Assembly (NCBI GenBank): GCA_018806915.1
Contig: JAGKQI010000078.1
Span: 1,116,001 to 1,180,000, forward strand
Source of the DNA: Phytophthora colocasiae
Lineage: Eukaryota > Oomycota > Peronosporomycetes > Peronosporales > Peronosporaceae
Direction: 5' to 3'
Length of the DNA stretch: 64,000 nucleotides
A program made the translations under genes and the position numbers. Shown one piece after another: positions 1 to 11,100 of the stretch (positions within the stretch are counted from its first letter, which is position 1; each line of letters opens with the position of its first letter). The notes beneath the pieces were generated by a model, which was not told where the DNA came from, made no database searches, and saw only the letters and a list, made by a program, of their open reading frames with translations.

Positions 1-402
1 TTCACTCGTTTTCAGTCTCTTCATCGACTTCTGATCTTCGATTTCGGAGTGCACTCGAAGTCTCACGAGTACGTGAACCACATCCTCTCCAAGCGGTACA
101 TCTTCCCCAAACAACCGCGGATCTTTAGCTCTGTTCAACTTCCATATCGGCCACAACACCTGCAATTTTGAAGTGTCAACACGGTTCAGCAGCAGCTTAC
201 CGGTATTGACCAGATCTTCGTCATATGACAACCAGCCGCTTTCCTGTGTCTTCGCCAGGAAGAGCTCCAGTAGGTCAGGTCGTCCCTTGTACCTCAACAC
301 AGCAGCGATCGATTCCTTCAACGCGGAAACCGACTCAGTATTGTCAATGTTCACCTCGAACGCACTTCCCTCCCCGACAATCGCACAGAACAGCTTCACC
401 AT
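1..402 (-). CDS. CRN1: Crinkler effector, N-terminal part (cut by window edge)
   Basis: Reading leftward from the ATG at 402-400 gives the CRN N-terminus (MVKLFCAIVGEGSAFEV), an ELFLAK form of the LxLFLAK signature, and an HVLVRL segment. The frame is open to base 1, so the C-terminal domains lie outside the window. Two in-frame differences from the paralogs are visible: a 6-nt insertion adding Thr-Gly just before the KLLLNR segment (near 210), and a 30-nt deletion that removes the residues after HVLVRL (near 55). The variant N-terminal segment ESIAAVLRYKGRPDL is shared with CRN7 and CRN8, so these three form a lineage. CRN proteins are host-directed, mostly nucleus-targeted effectors of oomycetes; activity of this copy cannot be judged. 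Confidence 0.88.
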   Translation of the reverse strand, partial: MVKLFCAIVGEGSAFEVNIDNTESVSALKESIAAVLRYKGRPDLLELFLAKTQESGWLSYDEDLVNTGKLLLNRVDTSKLQVLWPIWKLNRAKDPRLFGEDVPLGEDVVHVLVRLRVHSEIEDQKSMKRLKTSE

Positions 403-516
403 CTTCTCTCGAGTCGGCGGATTCTGGAATGAATGAATAGGGAGGGAGAATTTCCGTCCGTATTAGGTGAAATGTGATGAAGGCGTATCACGTCACCCAA
501 GATTGGTAAGTGAGTG

Positions 517-1430
517 ATGGAACTGCTGCTGCTGGACTTGCCGAGGCCAGCCGGGAATGCTAGTGGTGCAACGTCGTGTTGCTTCGCGTACGGCCACACG
601 AGCAGTGGGAAGACGCACACGATCTTCGGATATGACGCTGAGCTAGGTATGTGCCAGCGGTTAGTTCTCAAAATCTGTTTGCAGAGAGTGAGGGGGGCTT
701 GCTCGAGATCGTGACGACGGCACTTGCAGAAGCTCGACAGGAAGTCGCCTTAGTGCAGTCCCGAGTGGTTCCTCTGGGAAAAGCTCGTGACGACTTGTAT
801 ATTGCGAACCAGTCGCACATGTACATAATCGTAGATGGGAAACCAGTTCTTTCCGGTGTCCGGCCTCCTAAAGAGGACGAAGATCGGCTGCAGACGTTGC
901 AGAGTCAAGTTGACGCCGCAGAAGCTGTGGTGGCAGCTATGAAAGCTCGTGTTGAAGCAGAGAAGGCGAAGTGTCCTGGTGGGATATTTGTGCTGGTTGA
1001 TCTCGCTGGAGCGGAGTACACGGGCGAAGGTCTGGCTCGCAGTTCCAAGGAGCACAAGGAAGCTCGAGAGATTAACTCGAGTCTGCTATCCCTCAAGGAA
1101 TGCATCAGAGTACAAGCTCGAAGGGGAAAAGGACACATTCCCTACAGGAACTCGAAACTCACGATGCTGCTCAAGTGCTACTTGGAGACGGACAAACCTT
1201 CATCCACGATCATGATCACAAATGTGTTGGCGACCAAAATCCACTTGCGAAAAGCTCTGGAATCGATCAGATACGCTGCGTTAGTTGCCTCTGCATTCAT
1301 TCTTCCCAAGACGAGAAGACGGGCATGAAGCGACGAAAATCGGTTAAGTAGGACCAGCAAAAGCGGTGAGGATAAAGCGACACAAGATCTATTCAAGCCC
1401 GATAAGTTGGGAAGAAAACATTGCTGATAT
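517..1430 (+). pseudogene. Kinesin motor-domain fragment K1, divergent from CRN1
   Basis: Translation shows kinesin motor landmarks in order: the P-loop AYGHTSSGKTHTIFG, switch II VDLAGAE, the INSSLLSLKECI helix, and HIPYRNSKLTMLL near the end of the motor core. The first 80-100 residues of a normal motor (strand 1 to helix 2) are absent, and the reading frame begins at an ATG just before the P-loop. There is no stalk or cargo domain. A small indel near 665-672 (relative to K2) shifts the frame after GMCQRLV, and a 1-nt deletion near 1299 shifts it again at the end. With K-G it is one of only two copies that keep the intact GKTHT P-loop. It is almost certainly non-functional as a motor. Confidence 0.85.
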
Positions 1431-1639
1431 TGATGAGCTCTGATATTGGTTGGTTTCATGTGCATTCGTTGACTTAGGTCTGATGCCGAGATATCCCGAT
1501 ATGAACACCACGCACCTCAAATTGTAGCACTGGTTGATCAGGAACACCATGTCGCTCATCTTTCGTAGATGGAATGGATAGAAGTTTTCGTTGTGGGAGA
1601 CTTGGAGATGGTTGTGGTTGTACGTCAAGCTACAAAACA

Positions 1640-2915
1640 CTACCCGTAAGTAAATTGCTCGTACACAGTGCACAACAAGCAACATGCCCGTATCAACGGT
1701 GAAGGAACTCGCCAAAGACGATCATTTTTCTTGCGATTCTGGTGTGATCGGACTCCTCGGCGTATCGGAGCTGGGGATACCCGCTCTACTGGAGCTGGTG
1801 GTGGCGATATGAATGTTTGTGTTGGAGCTGATTCTTCTGTAGATTTGTTCACTTGACTCCACACTGGCACGGGAGGGATACTCTCAATCGAATGATCAGC
1901 TGAACATTCCATTCCAGACTCTTCCTTGTTGACTTCCAAGAGTTTACGAGACTGGAGCCAAGGAGATTGAAGCACTTCAGTAATACTTGGTCGGCTCTGA
2001 GGATCTTTTTGCAGCATACTTGATATCAATTCGACTGCTTCTGAAGAAACATTAGCACTCAGAGGCTCGTATTGACCTTGAGTGATACGATAAACAACCG
2101 CAGGATACGACGGAGCGCTAAAAGCTGGCTTCCCAGTCAGCATTTCGTACAAGACACAGCCAAGCGACCAAATGTCAGTAGCGAAGCCATGGAGCTCGCC
2201 TTCCAACATCTCTGGGCTCATGTAAAGCGGCGATCCGACAACTGTCGACGTGAGGTCCTCAGGCCCAAGCACTTGTGAGTCAGACGCCGGTGGAAGCTGC
2301 TTGGACGTACCGAAATCCCCCAGAACAATTCGTCCGGATTGAAAGAGGAAGACGTTGCCACATTTGAGATCGCGATGAACCACACGATTTCGATGCAAGT
2401 GGTCGACTCCTTGTGCTACTTGAGTGAATATCTCCCTAGCTTTATCCTCCTGGATTGAGTTCGAACGTAGATACTGCTCGAGGTCTCCTCCATCTGCGTG
2501 TTCCAGACTGAGGATGAGAAGTTGCTGGTTCTCTTCAGGATTGTCAGCCCAGAAAGCTTCATGAAACTTTATGATGTTTGGATGGGAAGGAAGCAACTGC
2601 AACAGTGCTACCTCATTCAGACACCTCTTTCTACAAAAATCACGTTCAGATAGTACTAGTGAATGCTTTAACTTGAATGTTTACCGTTCTTCCGTGGACT
2701 GGAACGTCAGATCGATCTCTTTTAGACACACTTGTTCCTTTGTAGCAACACGTTCACACAGGAATGCCTGAAGACGAAGATTGGTTGGAATCAAGTCATA
2801 CGAATTAAAACCTTTGAATACCTAGCGAACTTACATCTCCATACGTGCCACGACCAATGTGGGCCAGTTGATTGTATTCATCTCGTGTCTTTATAAGGAG
2901 GCTGATGTTCTCCAT
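1640..2915 (-). CDS. NEK-A: intact NEK-like serine/threonine protein kinase (3 exons)
   Basis: This is the only kinase copy with an open spliced frame. Exons run 2915-2835, 2767-2685 and 2630-1640, with GT-AG introns of 67 and 54 nt, giving 384 aa. Visible motifs are the glycine loop IGRGTYGD (residues 20-27), the ATP lysine in VCLKEI (K43), the helix-C glutamate in NEV (E61), the catalytic loop HRDLKCGN (D142), DFGTSK (D160) and GSPLYMSPE. The lobe layout resembles NIMA-related kinases, which act in cilia and mitosis. The C-terminal tail of about 110 residues is Pro/Ser-rich without a domain. A further intron (GTACGAG to TTGTAG) may bypass the stop and extend the tail. The gene lies about 300 bp downstream of CRN2 on the same strand. 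Family assignment is from motifs only. Confidence 0.85.
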
Positions 2916-3212
2916 CGTATCGACGTATTGGATTCGATAGACACAATGCACAATGAAGCAAGATCACGAGATTAGTCTATTTGTGGTAGAATAAAACAAA
3001 TTTCGGCTGCGAATGAAATGTGCGATCCATGAGATATTTAAGCTGTGTTGGATACAGCCACAATTGTCCAAAGAAGTTATTCTGCTGTTCACCTGTAATG
3101 AACTGAAAATTGGCGATGGATTCAGTTGAATTATACGATTTATGCTCTGTTCGTTCTCCTCTATTTTAACTGGGGCACTCAAACCGCTGCTGTCATCTTG
3201 AATTCAACGTGC

Positions 3213-5510
3213 TTACTCGTCAGTGTTTCCAGCTCCACCTTTGTGAATCACGTTCTCTAGACGCGTTTGCAACGTATCGTTCCATGCAAGTCCAAAAAAG
3301 TCGGCACGGTTCTGTGGTGTAGTCAAGTCCAGCAGGATGACCTCATGGATGTACTGGGTTGTGACCTTCTTTTCCACCGATTGCATCGCCTCCGTGTATA
3401 TGATCGATTTCGCCGATCCAAATGCCTCTTGCAGATTACCTCCATACTTCGTCGCGCATATGAAAAGAACGTTCAGACAGCCCTGTTTCTTGGAAAGCAA
3501 CAAGTCGAATTTCTCACGCTCTTCATCCACGAGTGTTGCTGTGACAATACTGCAGGTTTTGACAGCAAGACCAACCGTTAATATCATTCCCTGCACTTGT
3601 GTCGACAGAAGGATGTTGGTTGATTCTGACTGGGGACATTGTTTCAATTTCAATTGACGTGTACGTTCGCGCATCCCATCAGCTTCCACCATTTTAAACG
3701 TACGATCTGCAAATTGTACTCCACGACACCTTCCAAATCGTTGCTTTTCCGTAAAGAAACTAGGGAGCACATCGTGTGGACAACCTTCACTCGGAAACAT
3801 CTCTTGAAATCGATTCAAACAAAGCATCTCGAACACGTCAGGATAGTCGATCGAAATCTCGGAAATTACAGGAACAACCTTCTGCAGCAGCTCTTTGACG
3901 TTGAACACGGCTGCCAGAACCGGTTTTTGTATGTACGCCGGCATGAACAACTTCGCACTCTCCATGCTCCCCTCCCATCTTATGCCGAACGCACTCACTA
4001 TTTCCTCGTACGTAATCTCCTTGCCTCTGTCGTCTATCCAGGATAATGACAAGTCGGCTTCTTGTCTGACTAGTGCGCATTCCATAAGATAGTAAGGCGG
4101 CGACCGATACAGCCACAATTTCTCAAAGAAACATTCCCACTCAGCCCGTGTAGGTGGTTTAGGCGTGTAATTCAAGAGTTCGTCATAAGACTCGCACATC
4201 TTGAACGCCTCCGCCAACGATCGCGGATGACCAAATGTCGTTTCTTCGAGACGAGCTGAAAGATTCATCACTTCATTGTCAGTAAGTTTCAGATGATGTT
4301 TAATACTCTCGCTTGATGTCGCTTCCCATCGCGTATTTTCGATAACTGTCTTGATCGCTTCGGGCGGAAGAAGATGAAGGTGAAGTCGCATAAAGTCGAA
4401 AGGCCTAGCATCTAGTGGTCTTCTCGCGACATGATTCAGAAACGACGCTCTACCGGCAATGAGGAAAAACAGTTTCCGATTATAAAACAGAGGTTGCAAC
4501 ATTTTGCAAAACTTGAAGAATTGTACTCTCCTCGCAGCATCATCCAGTTTTTTGTGGTCAAAAGTCAAGCCGATTTCATCGATCACTATGAAAAGAGGCC
4601 CCACTTCCTCCGTTAACTTTTTCAAAAGAGTCACATAGTCATTTTCGAGATTGTCGAAAGCGCGTGGTAAAACGTCGTAGTTTGCTTTGAAGAAAGCCCG
4701 AATGCGCTTGGCCAAACTTTGTGACGCTAGATAATAATCAAAGTCACCATTCTCGTCCAGAACATGGTGGTTCTCAAACATGATAGGTATCGTGTGGCAG
4801 CTGCATAAAGTGTTCATAAATTCATCCGCTGTCGTGTCAGGCTTTAGCGACTGGCATCTCCGAATGTACTCTTGACCAAATCTCGACTTTCCGAGTCCAA
4901 ACACATTGTCCAAAAGCGGAATCACCCATGTTAGGCCATATCCGTCTTTCGCCCGATTGAAATTTACTTTGTGGAATTTGACGAGGTCCTTCACCGCCTT
5001 CTCTCGATTGACGAAGAAGAGCCTAGAGTCTCTAGAATACACCGGTTCTTCTTCCTTCCATTCCCACTTCTTCACTTCAGTCGTTTTCAGTCTTTTCATC
5101 GGCTTCTGATCTTCGATTTCGGAGTGCACTCGCGTCCGACTCGGCACAGATTGCTCCTCACGAAGTCTCACGAGTACGTGAACCACATCCTCTCCAAGCG
5201 GTACATCTTCCCCAAACAACTGCGGATCTTTAGCTCTGTTCAACTTCCACGTGGGCCATAACGCCTTCAACTTTGAAGTGTCAACACGGTTCAGCAGCAG
5301 CTTATTGACCAGATCTTCGTCATATGACAACCAGCCGCTTTCCTCTGTCTTCGCCAGGAGAAGTTGTAGCTTGTCAGCATCGACACCCGTTAAGTCGTTC
5401 TTCATCTTCTTCTTGATCACCTCCTGCAACGCGGAAACCGACTTAGTATTGTCAATTTCCACCTCGAACGCACTTCCCTCCCCGACAATCGCACAGAACA
5501 GCTTCACCAT
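3213..5510 (-). CDS. CRN2: full-length Crinkler effector with P-loop NTPase core (765 aa)
   Basis: Open from ATG 5510 to the stop at 3213. The N-terminal ubiquitin-like CRN header holds LQLLLAK (about residues 48-54; Phe replaced by Leu) and HVLVRLRE (about 111-118; the usual Pro is Arg). The body has a Walker A-like GLGKSRFG (about 205-212), a Walker B-like FIVIDEIG (about 307-314) and a sensor-like FFLIAGRAS strand, as expected for a STAND/AAA-type NTPase. The C-terminal region (LNVLFICATKYG, VILLDLTTPQNRADFFGL) may be a nuclease-fold effector module, but no catalytic motif can be proven by eye. There is no clear signal peptide, as in many CRNs. It shares a divergent promoter with kinesin fragment K2 and is followed by NEK-A. 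Confidence 0.9.
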   Translation of the reverse strand: MVKLFCAIVGEGSAFEVEIDNTKSVSALQEVIKKKMKNDLTGVDADKLQLLLAKTEESGWLSYDEDLVNKLLLNRVDTSKLKALWPTWKLNRAKDPQLFGEDVPLGEDVVHVLVRLREEQSVPSRTRVHSEIEDQKPMKRLKTTEVKKWEWKEEEPVYSRDSRLFFVNREKAVKDLVKFHKVNFNRAKDGYGLTWVIPLLDNVFGLGKSRFGQEYIRRCQSLKPDTTADEFMNTLCSCHTIPIMFENHHVLDENGDFDYYLASQSLAKRIRAFFKANYDVLPRAFDNLENDYVTLLKKLTEEVGPLFIVIDEIGLTFDHKKLDDAARRVQFFKFCKMLQPLFYNRKLFFLIAGRASFLNHVARRPLDARPFDFMRLHLHLLPPEAIKTVIENTRWEATSSESIKHHLKLTDNEVMNLSARLEETTFGHPRSLAEAFKMCESYDELLNYTPKPPTRAEWECFFEKLWLYRSPPYYLMECALVRQEADLSLSWIDDRGKEITYEEIVSAFGIRWEGSMESAKLFMPAYIQKPVLAAVFNVKELLQKVVPVISEISIDYPDVFEMLCLNRFQEMFPSEGCPHDVLPSFFTEKQRFGRCRGVQFADRTFKMVEADGMRERTRQLKLKQCPQSESTNILLSTQVQGMILTVGLAVKTCSIVTATLVDEEREKFDLLLSKKQGCLNVLFICATKYGGNLQEAFGSAKSIIYTEAMQSVEKKVTTQYIHEVILLDLTTPQNRADFFGLAWNDTLQTRLENVIHKGGAGNTDE

Positions 5511-5635
5511 CTTCTCTCGCAGTCGGCGGATTCTAGAATGAATGAATGAATAGGGAGGGAGAATTTCCGTCCGTATTTAAGCCAGGTGAAATGTGATGAA
5601 GGCATGTCACGTCACCCAAGATTGGTAAGTGAGTG
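5511..5635. promoter_or_regulatory. Shared divergent promoter of CRN2 and kinesin fragment K2
   Basis: Only 125 bp separate the two divergent start codons. On the CRN strand there is a TATA-like GCTTAAATACGG (about 5571-5582) followed by a pyrimidine-rich TATTCATTCATTC stretch, which resembles the oomycete initiator. Toward the kinesin side is a TCACGTCACCC motif. The same layout recurs before the other CRN copies. CRN1 and CRN7 have lost the TTAAA core (CCTAATACGG instead). Confidence 0.5.
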
Positions 5636-6542
5636 ATGGAACTGCTGCTGCTGGACTTGCCGAGGCCAGCCGGGAATGCTAGTGGTGCAACGTCGTGTTG
5701 CTTCGCGTACGGCCACACGAGCAGTGGGAAGACACACGATCTTCGGATATGACGCTGAGCTAGGTATGTGCCAGCGGTTAGTTCAAGATCTGTTTGCAGA
5801 GAGTGAGGGGGGCTTGCTCGAGATCGTGACGACGGCACTGGCAGAAGCTCGACAGGAAGTCGCCTTAGTGCAGTCCCGAGTGGTTCCTCTGGGAAAAGCT
5901 CGTGACGACTTGTATATTGCGAACCAGTCGCACATGTACATAATCGTAGATGGGAAACCAGTTCTTTCCGGTGTCCGGCCTCCTAAAGAGGACGAAGATC
6001 GGCTGCAGACGTTGCAGAGTCAAGTTGACGCCGCAGAAGCTGTGGTGGCAGCTATGAAAGCTCGTGTTGAAGCAGAGAAGGCGAAGTGTCCTGGTGGGAT
6101 ATTTGTGCTGGTTGATCTCGCTGGAGCGGAGTACACGGGCGAGGGCTTAGCTCGCAGTTCCAAGGAGCACAAGGAAGCTCGAGAGATTAACTCGAGTCTG
6201 CTATCCCTCAAGGAATGCATCAGAGTACAAGCTCGAAGGGGAAAAGAACACATTCCCTACAGGAACTCGAAACTCACGATGCTGCTCAAGTGCTACCTGG
6301 AGACGGACAAACCTTCATCCACGATCATGATCACAAATGTGTTGGCGACCAAAATCCACTTGCGAAAAGCTCTGGATTCGATCAGATACGCTGCGTTAGT
6401 TGCCTCTGCATTCAATTCTTCCCAAGACGAGAAGACGGGCATGAAGCGACGAAAATCGGTAAGTAGGACCAGCAAAAGCGGTGAGGATAAAGCGACACAA
6501 GATCTATTCAAGCCCGATAAGTTGGGAAGAAAACATTGCTGA
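5636..6542 (+). pseudogene. Kinesin motor-domain fragment K2
   Basis: Same fragment type as K1: truncated motor starting at the P-loop, with VDLAGAE, INSSLLSLKECI and HIPYRNSKLTMLL further on. A 2-nt deletion inside the P-loop codons (GGGAAGACACACG here, GGGAAGACGCACACG in K1) destroys the frame at the ATP-binding site. The rest is open for 288 codons to a stop at 6542 and includes a short basic tail (KTGMKRRKS). The same 2-nt deletion is found in four other copies, so it predates their duplication. Confidence 0.85.
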
Positions 6543-6559
6543 TATTGATGAGCTCTGAT

Positions 6560-6678
6560 ATTGGTTGGTTTTCATGTGCATTCGACTTAGGTCTGATGCC
6601 GAGATATCCCGATATGAACACCACGCACCTCAAATTGTAGCACTGGTTGATCAGGAACACCATGTCGCTCATCTTTCG
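6560..6678 (-). pseudogene. NEK-B: 3' end of a kinase copy, separated by two transposons
   Basis: This stretch matches the extreme 3' part of the kinase copies (the segment translating as MSDMVFLINQCYNLRC in NEK-E). Homology stops at the TA where a mariner element begins and resumes at 13890 beyond Gypsy-1. No kinase-domain sequence is present on either side, so only the C-terminal tail of this copy survives. Confidence 0.75.
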
Positions 6679-6680
6679 TA

Positions 6681-7599
6681 CTACCTCTGTGCGGAAAATA
6701 ATGAGCATTTTAAAAAAAATTGCGCAGCGCTCCGCCTCGTTGTTTTGGGGAGTTATTAGATTTGCAGAGGAGCTATGCGTTTGTGTTGAGCTGCTGACAA
6801 AACCAAAAGAAATTTGTGAGCGTACGTGCTCCGCCACATTAGAAGTACTTCTAGTAGTAAAACGGATCAAACTCAGACGTCGTTGACGTCTCACGAGCAG
6901 TTAATGCATCTGGAACATCAACAGGAGTTGTCAATACAGAAAAGGAGAGTGCCATAGCCGCCTGCTGTGCTATGGCAAGCGCTGCCCAACCTTCTTCACG
7001 TAAAACCACTTTCGTCGATGTGGACCACGTCGTGCATTGTGTTGAACTTGTAGGTCCATCAAGCTGAGGGGTCACATGATCCATGCAGAACTGGGGCCTC
7101 CTGAGGCGATGCAAAGGGGTGAGCAGTGGACGAGTTTGTCTTAGCGCACGGCGTAGGAAGCCCTCCTTCACGAGTTGTTGCACGAGATATGAGCTCACGC
7201 CAGACCCCTACGCTGGTGCTCACGGTCATTTACTGGTACTTCGGCGAGACACTTGCGCACGGTTCTTCTTCTTCGCCCTCGGGAGTGTGACTTGACTTCC
7301 GCTGCTACCCGGTCTCCCATTGACCGGATACCCAAAGTAGGCAGCTGTCCGCCCGATATCGCCGTGCCTGAGCACCCCTCCGTTGCTGTGAAGAAGCAGC
7401 TCCCACACTGCTTGGCGCTCTTCGTCAGACGCCCCCGATCTGCTCGTCGCCGCTCCGGATTGAAAGTGATGGGGGGAGGTCCAGCGGGAAGATTGGGCGG
7501 GAGATTCGAAATTCAAAATATGATCAGATTTGCAAGGTATAGATTCTGAACAGGATGTAATACAATTGGAAATGCTCATTATTTTCCGCACGGAGGTAG
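6681..7599 (-). mobile_element. Deleted Tc1/mariner-type transposon with 30-bp TIRs
   Basis: The 30-bp terminal inverted repeats at 6681-6710 and 7570-7599 begin CTACCTC(T/C)GTGCGGAAAA and differ at one base. The element is flanked by TA on both sides (6679-6680, 7600-7601), and the empty site CTTTCGTAGATGG is seen at about 1560-1573. At 919 bp it is too short for a complete transposase gene. Minus-strand fragments resemble a mariner helix-turn-helix region and the segment before the first catalytic Asp, but the DDD core is missing. It is probably an immobile or non-autonomous deletion derivative. Confidence 0.85.
6851..7591 (-). pseudogene. Mariner-like transposase remnant
   Basis: Two minus-strand frames (7591-7226 and 7198-6851) make up the remnant. 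The first has DEERQAVWELLLHSNGG followed by a VAxxFG-like helix, as in the DNA-binding N-terminus of oomycete mariner transposases. The second has RPLLTPLHRLRRPQFC, reminiscent of the KPLLTxxNKxxRLxFC segment. There is a frame break between them and no recognisable DDD catalytic residues follow. Homology is judged by pattern only. Confidence 0.6.
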
Positions 7600-7603
7600 T
7601 AGA

Positions 7604-8113
7604 TGTAACACAGTAAGCGCGCGGGGGCGAGGAAGCGGAGGCCGGACTTGGACGGCGGAGCGAAGACCCAGGGAGGCGTGACCAGTTGATGGGCCACTGA
7701 GAGGTTGTTGGTAAATTGAAAAGTGAATTGAAATGAGGAAGGCTCTTACGGTCCTAAGCTAACTGGTGGCTCACAGAGCTCTCTCAAAAATCCAGTAGAG
7801 TGTATCCTAGAGCCTATCTTTTCCTATCTTCTGATTTGGCTATCTACCAATGATTTTCCTATAAACTTCCACGTAGCAATGTTGACTTGACTCCTGGGCG
7901 TCCCATAATCAAGCTTCGAGAACCTTCTCGAATTTCAGCCAATGAGACTCTCTCAATGTCTCAGCTGAATGGCGTAAACCACAATGACATATTACCAGAA
8001 TCTAGTTTTAGCCAATCACAAAGTGGGTACATGTAGAGATATGTAGATTGCACTACAGTGCATCAACTTGCACTTCAATGCCGACGGAGTGCTATCGACA
8101 GCATTCCGTCACA
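7604..8113 (-). repeat. Gypsy-1 3' LTR
   Basis: This is a direct repeat of 13380-13889, TG...CA bounded. It is the downstream LTR for the minus-strand element, and the pol stop codon lies 29 bp away at 8142. Confidence 0.95.
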
Positions 8114-8141
8114 TGACCTCCCTTCGAGAAAGAGCCTCCCC

Positions 8142-11100
8142 CTAGAAAGGATTCTCTCTCTTCTTGGACTTCCAATAGAGGTCGATGAGACCAGGGATCT
8201 GTTTCATATTCTCAACAGGTTCCCATGTGGCCTCCTTCTTGGTCTCGCCTAACCACCAAACCTTGTACTGCGGCTTCCCCTTGTACTTACGGTGGTTAAT
8301 CACGGCTTCGACCAGTTGCCCTTCAGTTCCATCGGCTAACACAACCTTGTTCACCTTTTGCCTGCGCTTCGGGTCTTTGCGGTACGGCTTCAACAGTGAT
8401 GTATGGAAAACTGGATGCAACTTCAGGTTCTTCAATAATCCCAACTCATACGAGTCTCGAGATACCTTCTTCTGGACCGGGAATGGTCCACTGAACCTCG
8501 GAGCTAACTTCTTCGACTGTGCGTACCCCTTATGACGGATATCCAAATTCTTTCCATCTAGTAGCACCATGTCGCCAATTTTGAAGTCTTGGACAAGTCT
8601 GTTCCTGTCGTAATAATGCTTCATGCGCTCCTGTGCTTCACTCATACGGTCTTGCGCGACCTTGAGGAAGGCTTCCTGTCGGAGTAGAAACTCTTTTGCT
8701 GCTTTCTCCAACTTCTTAAACTCCGGATCTGCCGCGATATCGTCGGGCATATATGGAATATATCCTAGATCCGCTTCAAATGGTGACATGCCAATCGTAG
8801 CATGCAATCGCCGATTATAGGCGAACTCTGCCAAATGAAGAAACTCATCCCAATCATTCTGGGCTGGGTTGATAACACCTCGAAGATAATCTCCGATAAA
8901 ACGGTTTGTACGTTCCGTTTGTCCATCCGTCTGCGGCCTAAATGCCGATGACAGGTTATGCTGCGTTCCCATAGCAGTGATAACAGCCTGCCAAAACTTA
9001 GACGTAAATTTGGAGTCACGATCAGACACAATGGTCTTCGGAAGGCCATGATCTCTTACATAACTCTTCATGAAAACATTCACAATATCCTCTGCGCTGT
9101 CTGTCGTCTGCGTAGCAATAAACTTTGCACGCTTGGTCAATCGATCCACAATGACCATGATGGCATTATAGCCATCCTTGCTGGGAGGTAGAGACACAAC
9201 GAAATCCATCGAAATGTCGACCCATCTACCTCGTGGTATCTCCAGCGGTTGAAGTAATCCCGGAGGCTTCACCTGCCTCGCTTTGTTGCGCTGACACATT
9301 TCACAAGTGTTCACATAGTGCTGGATATACTTCATCATCTTCGGCCAATAGTACTTCTCACGTACTGCGACATAGGTCTTGTAATACCCTGGGTGGCCTG
9401 CCGTAACTGCATCGTGGTTCTCACAAATGACTCGATTCTTCAGATCTTCGTCATCGGGAATGTACAATCTAGGACTCTCATCTTCACGCGTCTGATAATA
9501 CAGCACGCCATGATCTAGCGAGTAATGCGGAACCTTGTTTCCAAGCTGTAGCTTCTTGACAAGTCCTTGCAAGTCCTTGTTCCACGAGTACATCTTCACT
9601 GCGGATTGTGCCACGGTCATATTGTTCTCGACCATGGTAGCCACAATTTCACGGTTTTGCGCCGTATCAAGAAGTTCCTTCAGGCTCACTTGCGCTGCCT
9701 TATGCTCGAACTCAGGATTTCTCGACATCGCATCTGCGACTACATTTGTCTCTCCTGGAATCCACTTGAACAGAGGCTGAAACTCCGCAAGTTCGTTGTA
9801 CCACCGCGCAATGCGTCGATTCGTCGTCTTCTGCGTGAGAATCATCTCAATGCTCTTGTGATCTGTTTCCACCAGGAATGGTTTGTCGAGAAGATACACG
9901 CGCCATGTCTTCAACGCATGCATAATAGCGAGTAGTTCCTGTTCGCGAACTGGATAATTTAGTTCTGCTGGCTTCATCTTTCTGCCCGTATAGGCTATTG
10001 GATGTTCCAACCCTCCCTCCTTTTGAAATAAGACTCCCCCAATTGCGAAATTTGAGGCGTCCATCCGAATTCCGAAAGGTTTGGAGAAATCAGGAAGACT
10101 GAGAACCGGAGGTGATGACAAGCGCTTCTTAAGCTCGTCAAAACCGCGTAATTGGTTCTCATTGAGTTCGATAGCATCACGAGAACGTTTTCCCTTGATA
10201 CATTCATGCAAATGACCTGCAAACTGCGCAAAATCCTTGCAAAATCTCGAAACGTAAACTGTTGTCCCCAGGAAGCTCTCCATTTGCTTCTTGGTCTTGG
10301 GGACTGGCCACTCGGCGATAATCTTCACCTTATCTGGGTCCATACGAACGCCCTTGCGTCCGACAAAGTCGCCTAAGCATGGAATCTCATCCACGCAAAA
10401 TTGGCATTTGGACAGTTTGATGTAGAGCTTCTGCTCTTCACATCGCTTCAATACCCTGTCCAGTGCTGCGATGTGGTCGTTCACATCTTCACCCTTCGTG
10501 TATACGTAGATATCATCGAAGTAAATCTTCGCCACATCACTCAAATCCATGAAAACCTTTTGCAGCAGTCGATTAAAGGTTCCTGGGCTACCACTGAGCC
10601 CCATGGGTGTGACGAGATATTCAAATAGACCATCTGGGGTTGAGAAAGCAGTGAAAGGTATATCTGCTTCTCGTAACTTCACTTGGTAATAACCCCAAAG
10701 TAAGTCCATGCACGAATACCAATAGCTACTGGCCATCGCATCAAAGGTATCTTCCTTGCGAGGCATAGGAATAGCTGGTAAAATCGTCGCCAAGTTCAAT
10801 AGACGATAATCGTGCACAATACGCCATCCGACTGGTTTCTTCACACAGAAAGTCGGTGCACAAAATGCTGACGTACTCGGTCGAATGATGCCAGCCTGAA
10901 CCATCTCTTTGGTCCATTCCTGAATCGTTTTTCTCTGATCAGGACTTTGGCGCCATTGTTTGACCGAAATCGGTTGAGTACCGGGTTTGAGCAAAATCTC
11001 GTGCTCAATTCCTTCCCGTACTGGCGGTGTCTCATTCGGAAGTTCCGTACGGAAAACCGTATCCGCATACTTCAGTAGCGTCTCATACGCCGGATTATCC